Assembly (NCBI GenBank): GCA_004208945.1
Contig: SGPE01000022.1
Location: forward strand, 1 to 64,000
DNA: 64,000 bases
Reading direction: 5' to 3'
From: Pseudoalteromonas sp. CO133X
GTDB lineage: Bacteria; Pseudomonadota; Gammaproteobacteria; Enterobacterales; Alteromonadaceae
Position 1 is the stretch's first letter. Each line of letters starts with the position of its first letter. The notes beneath the pieces were generated by a model. That model was not told the DNA's origin and did no database searches. It worked only from the letters and a program-made list of their open reading frames with translations. Positions 17,743-24,711 of this stretch are shown in pieces. Made by a program: the position numbers and the translations under genes.

Positions 17743-18969
17743 CTAGCTCTCTATTTTTATAACTTTTGTTTCAGCAGGAATGTCTAAGGTGGAAATAATA
17801 ACTTGCTCGCCAGGCTCTAAGCCTGATAGCACTTGAATTAGCTGTCCTGATGTTTTGCCATATTGCACATCAACTCTAACAGCCTTGTTATCACTTGTTA
17901 GCTTGAATAGTGAACCATAACCACCTTCTTTAGCATCACTGGGTTGCTTTATGTAGTTCATATCTTTTTGCACGTCAGCGTAGATGGTTGCATCAACCTG
18001 TTGCATCGGTTTCATGCTGCCATGCTCAATTGCTTCAAGTTCAATATCAACCTGTACAGCACCATCATTGATCACAGGGTCAACACGAACGACTCGTCCA
18101 TGCACTTGCTCATTGAGTGTTGTAATGTCGGCTTTCATGCCCATTTGAATTAAGTGCGCTTGAATTTGCGGAACTTTTATTTCCCCAACTAATGGCGAGA
18201 GGCTGCCAATGAGCGCAAGCTCAGAGCCTGCTGTTACACTTTGCCCTAAACTGAGAGGAAGACGCTGTATGACCCCTTTCATTCCTGCTTTTACAGATAA
18301 TTGCTCGACCATAAGTTTTGCGACGTTGAACTCATCTTCAGCTTGAGAAATAAGATCATCTTGAATCGAAAGTGCTTCTTTTTGCATTTCAGTGAGCTTG
18401 TCTAATTTTGATTCTTCGAGGCTGATACGTTTGAGTAACTGCTTCGCTTCCAATTCGTTTTTTTTAGCACTAATCCCAGAGACAATTCCTGATTTAGCTA
18501 AAGAGCGTTCGGCTTCTACTTGGAGCATGGCAATTTCTGCTTGTGCTTTTAACTCAGAGATACTTGATTCATTGTTTAACAGCTCTCGTTGTTGCACTAA
18601 CAAAGTTTGACGTTTCTGTGTCTTTGCATTTTTGAGCTTCGCTAAAGCTAAGCGCAGCTTACTCTCAAGCTCAGGGTTGTTTAATGTCAGAATCACTGTA
18701 TCAGGCTCTACAACAGCCCCTGCTTTTAGCTTTATTTCGTCGACAACCGCATTGCTAGTGGCTGTGAGTAGTCTTTTATTAATTGATTGTAGCGAGCCAT
18801 AACCTTCAACCTTAATAGAAAAGTCACCTCGTTCTACTTTTGCCATCGTTACAGACTCAAGTGAGATTACTTCTGCATTATCTGCAAACCCTAACCGCCA
18901 ACCAGATAAAAGCATAATGGCTGACAAACCAATTAACCCCTGATAAACAAGTTTAGATGTGAGTTTCAT
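17743..18969 (-). CDS. HlyD/MacA-type periplasmic adaptor of the peptide operon
   Basis: A 408-residue membrane fusion protein. An N-terminal hydrophobic segment (about 8-27) anchors it. A lipoyl-like half contains IKLKAGAVVEPD (about 75-87). A long coiled-coil hairpin covers about 100-225 (rich in Glu, Lys, Leu). The second lipoyl half and beta-barrel follow (GMKGVIQRLPLSLGQSVTAG). The C-terminal part ends with VLSGLEPGEQVIIST. It starts 33 bases after the stop of the C39 exporter gene. Two adaptors in one operon (this and 21128-21823) suggest two separate export steps. Confidence 0.86.
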   Translation of the reverse strand: MKLTSKLVYQGLIGLSAIMLLSGWRLGFADNAEVISLESVTMAKVERGDFSIKVEGYGSLQSINKRLLTATSNAVVDEIKLKAGAVVEPDTVILTLNNPELESKLRLALAKLKNAKTQKRQTLLVQQRELLNNESSISELKAQAEIAMLQVEAERSLAKSGIVSGISAKKNELEAKQLLKRISLEESKLDKLTEMQKEALSIQDDLISQAEDEFNVAKLMVEQLSVKAGMKGVIQRLPLSLGQSVTAGSELALIGSLSPLVGEIKVPQIQAHLIQMGMKADITTLNEQVHGRVVRVDPVINDGAVQVDIELEAIEHGSMKPMQQVDATIYADVQKDMNYIKQPSDAKEGGYGSLFKLTSDNKAVRVDVQYGKTSGQLIQVLSGLEPGEQVIISTLDIPAETKVIKIES

Positions 18970-19002
18970 TATTTTTTCCTTTGCTTTATGAGCAATCTTT
19001 AG

Positions 19003-21117
19003 TTAGATCACCTCTGACAGGGCTTGACCATTAATTAACTTTTCTAAGTCTATTACTCTGTCTGCTGCTTTTATCGTTTCTTGCCTGTGGGCGACACTAA
19101 TTCTGGTTATTCTTTTTGATTTTAAATGCTGATTCACTTGTAATTCTGTAGCAGCATCTAAGTGACTCGTTGCTTCATCTAAAAATAAAACAATAGGTTG
19201 GCTGTAAAGGGCCCTGGCTAAAAGTAAGCGTTGCTTTTGACCGCCAGACAATGAACTACCTAAGTCGCCCACCTGTGTATGCAGCCCCATTGGCATGGCT
19301 TGAATCTCTTGCCAAATTGCTGCGCCTTTTGCAGCTTCAATCACTTGATTGATATCTGGCTTGGGTTCAAAAAAGGAGATATTTTCAATTAAAGAGCCAT
19401 TCAGTAATTGATCATTTTGCATAACCGTGGCGCACATAGATCGAAAGTTTCGCATCCCTAGCATATTGATTGAGTGGCCATCTAATAGATAATCACCTTG
19501 CTCGGCTTTAATTAGGCCAGTCATTAGCTTAAGTAAGGTTGATTTGCCTAATCCTGAGCGGCCAATAATAGCGACAGACTCTCCAGCATTTATTTCAAAG
19601 TTGATACCTCTAAATAACCAAGGAGATGAAGGAGAATATCTAAAATGTAAATCGCGTACTTCGATATGTCCCTTAGTTTGCTCTTTTGCAACGACCAATG
19701 AATTACTCTCTTGTTCTTGGCTTTGCATGACGATATCTGACATTCTTCGAAGGTAAGTGGATGCCAACTTAAATCGAAATATATGGTCAACTAAGGTTTG
19801 AGTGCTGCTTGAAAATTGTTGACGATAGGCTAAGAAAGCAATGAACATACCAATCGTAAATGCATTGTTTATGATTAATGTCGCACCAAAAAATATAACG
19901 GTTAAATACTCTATTTTACTTATTAATTCTTGGCTTATTTCAGCCGAAATAGATATTTTCTCTCGCTTAATATTTTCATTGGTTGTATCGGCAAATAAGT
20001 TAAGCCACGATGATAATCGTGTACTTTCTTTGACGTAGCACTTTATGGGCATTATCGCTCGAATTGTTTCGAGAAAGTGGCTATTTTCTTTTGCTTGTTT
20101 CGCTAAAACTTGTTCTAAGTGTTTATTTTCTTTTTTTGTTAAGTAAAGCCTTACCATTAACGTGATAGATAAAAATATAAGTGATATCAAGGCAAGGGTA
20201 GGTGAATAGGTATACATTATGATTAAAGTCGTAATACCAAGAAGGCCTTCGACAATCGCGGCAATAAAGCCTCGGCTAATCATACGCTGAACTTCATTAA
20301 AGGCCTCGAATCTTGATTTGATATCTCCAACATGGCGAGACTCAAAGAATGATAGAGGTAAATGTAGTAAGTGGCGTTGTATATTAGCCTTTACCTGAAA
20401 ACCTAAGTTCTTATCTAGGTATAATATTGCCGCTGAGCGAATAATATTACTAAACGTAGTTAATAGTGTGATTGCTAAAAATGCAGCCAGTAGCCAGACC
20501 AACACACCGCTATCTGAAAGTGGAATACCATGGTCAATGACGATTCTTATATAGTATGGGGATATGAGCAAAAAGCATTGCAATATCAATGCAATAACGA
20601 AAATTTTAAACAGCGATGAGCCTAACCCATCAATATTACCTATAAATGTTCTAAGTGGCATTTTTACTCTTTCATCTGCAACCGTAAATGTCGATGAAGG
20701 AGTTAACTCTATTGCAATACCAGTGAAAGCTTCAGAAACTTGTTTCCAATCAAGTTTAACTTTCCCTTTGGCAGGATCATGAATAACGATCCCCGTTCTA
20801 CTGACCGACGCTAAGGTTACAAAATGATTAAAGTTCCAATGAAGGATTGCTGGCCCTTTTAGTTTTGATAGCTGTCCAAGCTCTAGTTTTAGTACACGCC
20901 CAGACAAGCCAATATCATCAGCTATTTTTAAAATATGTTTAACGGTAATGCCTTGTGTTCCTACCGGATAGCGCTGTCGCATGGCAAGCATATTAACTTT
21001 GTAGCCATGATAAAATGCGATCATTGCAAGGCAAGTAATCCCACATTCAGCTACCTCACTTTGTAAAAAAGTAGGCAATTTAGATGATTTGAAGTCTATA
21101 TAATCGGTGAGTCGCAT
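19003..21117 (-). CDS. peptidase-containing ABC transporter (C39 domain, bacteriocin type)
   Basis: Cuts double-glycine leaders and exports the released peptide across the inner membrane. The protein has 704 residues. A C39 cysteine peptidase domain (about 10-135) has oxyanion Gln19, catalytic Cys25 in AECGITCLAM, His98 in NFNHFVTL and Asp114 in IHDPAKG, so it looks active. A six-helix ABC membrane domain follows (about 160-440). The ATPase domain has Walker A GRSGLGKST, signature LSGGQKQR and Walker B IVLFLDEATSHLD. All family key residues are intact. It lies 10 bases after its small adaptor gene and two genes after the radical SAM enzyme, and two double-glycine precursors are in the same operon. 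Confidence 0.95.
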   Translation of the reverse strand: MRLTDYIDFKSSKLPTFLQSEVAECGITCLAMIAFYHGYKVNMLAMRQRYPVGTQGITVKHILKIADDIGLSGRVLKLELGQLSKLKGPAILHWNFNHFVTLASVSRTGIVIHDPAKGKVKLDWKQVSEAFTGIAIELTPSSTFTVADERVKMPLRTFIGNIDGLGSSLFKIFVIALILQCFLLISPYYIRIVIDHGIPLSDSGVLVWLLAAFLAITLLTTFSNIIRSAAILYLDKNLGFQVKANIQRHLLHLPLSFFESRHVGDIKSRFEAFNEVQRMISRGFIAAIVEGLLGITTLIIMYTYSPTLALISLIFLSITLMVRLYLTKKENKHLEQVLAKQAKENSHFLETIRAIMPIKCYVKESTRLSSWLNLFADTTNENIKREKISISAEISQELISKIEYLTVIFFGATLIINNAFTIGMFIAFLAYRQQFSSSTQTLVDHIFRFKLASTYLRRMSDIVMQSQEQESNSLVVAKEQTKGHIEVRDLHFRYSPSSPWLFRGINFEINAGESVAIIGRSGLGKSTLLKLMTGLIKAEQGDYLLDGHSINMLGMRNFRSMCATVMQNDQLLNGSLIENISFFEPKPDINQVIEAAKGAAIWQEIQAMPMGLHTQVGDLGSSLSGGQKQRLLLARALYSQPIVLFLDEATSHLDAATELQVNQHLKSKRITRISVAHRQETIKAADRVIDLEKLINGQALSEVI

Positions 21118-21127
21118 TTAGTTTTCA

Positions 21128-21823
21128 CTATTTAATTAAATTGATAATCTTTTCATCTTGCTTGTTAAGTACTATTTTTATTTCAGCGTTAGGTGATAAT
21201 TTTTTTATATCATTTTCTTTGATTTTCAAATGAACTTTTTGTTCTTTTTCACTTGATATTCCATTAATAACCATAGTGACTGTTGCAGTTATTTTTTCAT
21301 CGTTAATATGTAGAGTTGCTTTGTCATTTACATTTAAATTGATTTTCTTGGTGTTTGATATCCAAAAAGATAATTCACCATCGGCTGGTGGGGTCAAAAG
21401 ATAACCAAGAGGCTTGTATGGTTGGGTTATATTTTTATCAATTTTTGAGTGAAAGAAAAAACCGTCACTGGGAGAGCGGATAACATCACTTTCTAAATTG
21501 CTTTCATTATTTAGTTTAGAGATAGAGATCAAAGCCTGATCTTTTCTTACATGCCCACCATTTTTTGATAGATAACTTTTTATAATGGCAACTTCACTAT
21601 AAATTAGTGGTGTATAATTTTCAGCAGATATCTTAATCGCAAGACTCTTACTTGATGGGATCGAGATTATTTTTATTAAAAGAAAGAAAGCGATAAATAT
21701 AAAGATAAGAAATAATATAGAGTTATTTATCACTTTAGGTTGCTTTATAAGCGACTTGCCAATATCACTTGATTTATATTGGTTCCTAAGTGCTTCCTTT
21801 CTAAACATATTAACAATAGACAT
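21128..21823 (-). CDS. small HlyD-like secretion adaptor for the C39 exporter
   Basis: A 231-residue membrane fusion protein. A cytoplasmic start of about 33 residues is followed by one transmembrane helix (about 34-53, SILFLIFIFIAFFLLIKII). A short lipoyl-like part carries KSYLSKNGGHVRKDQALISI, and beta-barrel segments follow. It has no long coiled-coil hairpin, so it is much shorter than HlyD or CvaA (about 400 residues) and resembles the short adaptors beside bacteriocin exporters. It is packed between the radical SAM gene (3 bases before) and the exporter (10 bases after). Confidence 0.78.
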   Translation of the reverse strand: MSIVNMFRKEALRNQYKSSDIGKSLIKQPKVINNSILFLIFIFIAFFLLIKIISIPSSKSLAIKISAENYTPLIYSEVAIIKSYLSKNGGHVRKDQALISISKLNNESNLESDVIRSPSDGFFFHSKIDKNITQPYKPLGYLLTPPADGELSFWISNTKKINLNVNDKATLHINDEKITATVTMVINGISSEKEQKVHLKIKENDIKKLSPNAEIKIVLNKQDEKIINLIK

Positions 21824-21826
21824 GAT

Positions 21827-22861
21827 TTAGCTAACTTTCTTTATCGGAATATCACCAACAACAGTGTTGCTGTTCATATAACTAAGTGGGCATCCCATTT
21901 GCCAGCTATCAAGAGTCGTGAAGCCTTTTATCCAGGTGCTAAACTTTTCATTATTCAAAGTGAGAGTGCCGTCAGGGTTAATCTTGCCAATATTGTTTCT
22001 GTCATCATCTAAAGCAACGGTACATTTATTGATATTACCATTTGCTCTAATTCCTAAAGAGTTTGGCTTTCCTGCGTAACAAATATAATGACCTAATTCA
22101 TCTATTTTTTTACTATTACCTGAATAGCGTTCTGTCAGTTCTTGAGCTAGTTGCTTGGCTGACTTTTTAGATATTAAGCTATTTATTTTTTCTTGATTAT
22201 CACCCCCTAAATTAGATATTTCTTTAAAAAATAGCCGAAACCTATTATCTTCTTTTAGCTCTTCATCATAGCGTTCACAAAAAGCTAAAACACTCTCATG
22301 GTTTAAGTCTGTAATATGTATTCTGAGAGTTATATGAAAATCAAGATCTGTTGCAGATGCTGTTAATAAGCGACCCCATATTTTATCAAAACTGCCTCTT
22401 CCGTTACGCGTTAATCGAGTTGTGTCGTGTGACTCTTTATCACCGTCAATAGAAATTTGAAAGCTATTTTGTTTTAACTCAACAAGTTTTGTGAGTGTTT
22501 TTATATCGAGAAGAGAGCCGTTTGTAGTCAAATCACCATATACTTTACAGTTATTTTCCCTTGCTAAAGATTGCGCGTATTCAGCAATTTCAAACAGAAT
22601 ATCTTTTGCTAATAGAGGCTCTCCACCAAACCAACTTAAAGATAAATACTCTAGCTTAGGCATTTTGTTTTTGATAAGAACTTTAGTCGCATCGACTAAC
22701 CAGCGAGGCATTTTGCCAATTTCAAAATCCTCGTAACAGTACACGCATCGGAAGTTGCATTGCTCAGTTGGAAAGATAATAAGTTGAAACTTTTCATTGC
22801 TAAGGCTATTTACTAATTGTTGTTTAGAAAAGCCCTTAATTTTATTTTTTGAAGTACTCAT
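21827..22861 (-). CDS. radical SAM peptide maturase with partial SPASM domain
   Basis: A 344-residue radical SAM enzyme. The [4Fe-4S] triad is C35-x3-C39-x2-C42 (TEQCNFRCVYCYED), followed by the SAM-binding GGEPLL and TTNGSLL motifs. The C-terminal part holds C-x13-GNINK-C (near residue 268) and a further MGCPLS Cys (near 325). This recalls a reduced SPASM or twitch domain with one auxiliary cluster. Such enzymes make thioether, C-C or similar bonds in ribosomal peptides. The gene lies 64 bases after a Cys-containing double-glycine precursor and just before its exporter. Which bond it makes cannot be read from the sequence; a thioether (sactipeptide or ranthipeptide type) is one option because the precursor core has two Cys. 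Confidence 0.9.
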   Translation of the reverse strand: MSTSKNKIKGFSKQQLVNSLSNEKFQLIIFPTEQCNFRCVYCYEDFEIGKMPRWLVDATKVLIKNKMPKLEYLSLSWFGGEPLLAKDILFEIAEYAQSLARENNCKVYGDLTTNGSLLDIKTLTKLVELKQNSFQISIDGDKESHDTTRLTRNGRGSFDKIWGRLLTASATDLDFHITLRIHITDLNHESVLAFCERYDEELKEDNRFRLFFKEISNLGGDNQEKINSLISKKSAKQLAQELTERYSGNSKKIDELGHYICYAGKPNSLGIRANGNINKCTVALDDDRNNIGKINPDGTLTLNNEKFSTWIKGFTTLDSWQMGCPLSYMNSNTVVGDIPIKKVS

Positions 22862-22885
22862 TTTTTTCCCTATTGAATTAATAAA

Positions 22886-22913
22886 CCCAGATTATTTCAA
22901 AGAATAATCTGGG
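22886..22913 (-). terminator. perfect hairpin between precursor and maturase genes (partial terminator)
   Basis: An 11-bp perfect stem, cccagattatt/aataatctggg, with a 6-base loop, starts 12 bases after the precursor stop. On the minus strand only a weak T-rich stretch (tttattaatt) follows. This should let some transcription through and raise the amount of precursor mRNA over maturase mRNA. Confidence 0.75.
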
Positions 22914-22925
22914 CTAAAGTAATAA

Positions 22926-23114
22926 CTACTTTTCCAGGCTAGAACCACAGCCAAAGTTGATCGTGTTACCACAACCTGTATCGCCTTCTTCATCTTCCTC
23001 TTCCGGTGAGAAACCACCAGCTACAACGCCAGCTAACTCTTCACTTAGCTCAACTTCACCTAGCTCATTAAGTTTGATTTCTTCGTTTTTGATATTTTCA
23101 AATTTATTGCTCAT
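22926..23114 (-). CDS. RiPP precursor peptide 1 (double-glycine leader, two-Cys core)
   Basis: A 62-residue peptide. The 34-residue leader ends in LSEELAGVVAGG, a textbook double-glycine cleavage site for C39 peptidases. The 28-residue core begins FSPEEEDEEGDT and then has GCGNTINFGCGSS: two Cys eight residues apart, each flanked by Gly, with Asn/Thr/Ser as possible acceptors. The acidic first half of the core is unusual. The gene stands between the unknown helical protein and the radical SAM enzyme, with a hairpin behind it. The start ATG has a clear AAGGAA ribosome site. It matches no precursor class I can name. Confidence 0.88.
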   Translation of the reverse strand: MSNKFENIKNEEIKLNELGEVELSEELAGVVAGGFSPEEEDEEGDTGCGNTINFGCGSSLEK

Positions 23115-23182
23115 TTTATTTCCTTAAGTTTATTTTATTAACCCTTATGGGTTATATGATTATGGCTGTAATTTTATATTTT

Positions 23183-24313
23183 TTAACTGTTAAATTTACT
23201 GGGTTTTATTATGTTGTTTATTCTTTTGTCTATTTCATCACTACTGTTTTTATCTCTTTTGTTTTTAGTTTCAAATAAATTTAAATTACTTGATATTTTT
23301 TCTTTTAAGATGAAGTAGTCTGTTTTTTCATATATTTTTAAAATTTCACTTTCTATTTCTCTACATGGACTGTTTCGATAAACGTTTAGAGCTGTCATCC
23401 CATAATTGAACTCATCATCTATTTCTTTGTATTTTTTTAACGTATTCATGACAAGTGACGAATTGTATGGTGCTTTGCTTTCTATAATTATATGTGATGC
23501 GAAGTTTAAAGAAGATAGTGATTCTATTTTTGTCTTTTTTAAGCTAGATATAAGATGGTCCATCACTATTCTTGACTTGCTTTCATTGTCTGTGCATTTG
23601 AATAATTCATAAAGTCGATAGCTATAAATTCCATTTTTTATGCATGTGTACTTTTTTATTTGTTGAAAGCAAGCTTTTAAAGCATCATCAAAATTTTTTA
23701 AGTTAATTAGTGAAATTATTTTTGATTCAATGTATATGTCATTATTAATATATTTCTCTGGTATCTTATTTTGAAGTGAGATAACTGCATCGAAATCGGA
23801 ATTTGAAGTGTAATTTTTTAAGCATTCGTCAAGTGTCGCACGATATAGAATCTCCCACCCTTCACCCAGATCTGCTTTTTTCACGGCTATTCCTCCTAAG
23901 AAAATGTTTGAGTTTCCACAAAAAGGAGATATACCATTTAATAATGAGTTAAATTCGGTTTTTCTTTTTGTTAGCTTGTAAAGTCTAAGTAAGTTAATCG
24001 TGGGATCTATAAGGTTTACGAGATTTTGATTATCTTTGTCATTGCTATATGACTGGCTCCAAAAGTTGATTGCTTTCTTTAAAAACAGCTCACTTTCATT
24101 TGTTTTTCCTTGGTAGGCTAAAACTAATGGGTATGCATTGATTAGCCATCGCAATGTTCTGTTAAACTTTATCTCTTGACCTACTACATCTCTATCAAAA
24201 GCAACGCACATGTTCTCACACCACTGCTCAATATTATATAAAGCTGCCAAATCTCGCTTTTCAGTGAAGCGCTTTAAATGAGGTTTGTAGCTTGTCGAGA
24301 TATTTTCTGGCAT
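23183..24313 (-). CDS. unknown helical (possibly TPR-like) protein of the peptide operon
   Basis: Not recognised. The 376-residue protein has no signal peptide or membrane segment. It is almost wholly helical by composition, with Tyr/Leu/Asn-rich repeats that could be TPR-like (YKLTKRKTEFNSLLNGI, LINLKNFDDALKACFQQI). It has scattered Cys, and its end is charged and probably disordered. Its ATG overlaps the stop codon of precursor 2 by one base (TAATG), so translation is coupled to that peptide. The gene is markedly more AT-rich than most of the window. It could be a chaperone, immunity factor or modification partner; none can be shown. Confidence 0.72.
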   Translation of the reverse strand: MPENISTSYKPHLKRFTEKRDLAALYNIEQWCENMCVAFDRDVVGQEIKFNRTLRWLINAYPLVLAYQGKTNESELFLKKAINFWSQSYSNDKDNQNLVNLIDPTINLLRLYKLTKRKTEFNSLLNGISPFCGNSNIFLGGIAVKKADLGEGWEILYRATLDECLKNYTSNSDFDAVISLQNKIPEKYINNDIYIESKIISLINLKNFDDALKACFQQIKKYTCIKNGIYSYRLYELFKCTDNESKSRIVMDHLISSLKKTKIESLSSLNFASHIIIESKAPYNSSLVMNTLKKYKEIDDEFNYGMTALNVYRNSPCREIESEILKIYEKTDYFILKEKISSNLNLFETKNKRDKNSSDEIDKRINNIIKPSKFNS

Positions 24314-24507
24314 TAGCTAATGCCCTCGGAATCTGAGAAGGAGCTACGTTGTTCCTGATTATCACTTACATTGCAATAGACCTCTTCAGGATCGATATAA
24401 CCACCGACGAGTGCATCAAGCAATTCGAGATTGGTAATTTCAATAAAGCCATCGTTTGTTCTTCGAGCTGCTATCGAGTGTTTTTCTGATTTCATATTGT
24501 TTCTCAT
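24313..24507 (-). CDS. RiPP precursor peptide 2 (double-glycine leader, one-Cys core)
   Basis: A 64-residue peptide, first gene of the long minus-strand operon. The 36-residue leader ends in LELLDALVGG, a good double-glycine motif. The core also has 28 residues and starts YIDPEEVYCNVSD, followed by a Ser-rich tail. Like precursor 1 it opens with an aromatic residue shortly followed by Pro-Glu-Glu, but it has only one Cys. A second in-frame ATG (Met5) would shorten the leader by four residues. The stop overlaps the start of the helical protein gene. Confidence 0.82.
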   Translation of the reverse strand: MRNNMKSEKHSIAARRTNDGFIEITNLELLDALVGGYIDPEEVYCNVSDNQEQRSSFSDSEGIS

Positions 24508-24711
24508 TTAACATGCCTTATTAGTTTTTCGGACTTGAAGATAAACCTAAAATAAGCCTGCTGATTTGCAATGATTTAACGCTGATATATCTGTAACTAA
24601 GTTGTGACTTTCTTATAAATCAACTGGTTATGATTGTGTGGTAATTCTAATTACAGTGCGGTACTATAGTTGTTGTTAAGGGAGTGTTAAGTTTGTGAGT
24701 GGCTAAGCGGT
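24508..24711. promoter_or_regulatory. divergent promoter region of the peptide operon and its regulator
   Basis: No open frame of note. Both the minus-strand peptide operon and the plus-strand CadC-like regulator must start here. The stretch is AT-rich; a tactat element at about 24662-24667 is a possible -10 box for the regulator gene, but its -35 box is weak. No clear operator was identified. Confidence 0.55.

Noticed and set aside
23406..23612. Plus-strand frame opposite the helical unknown protein
   Set aside because: AT-driven shadow frame with no ribosome site or homologous motif.
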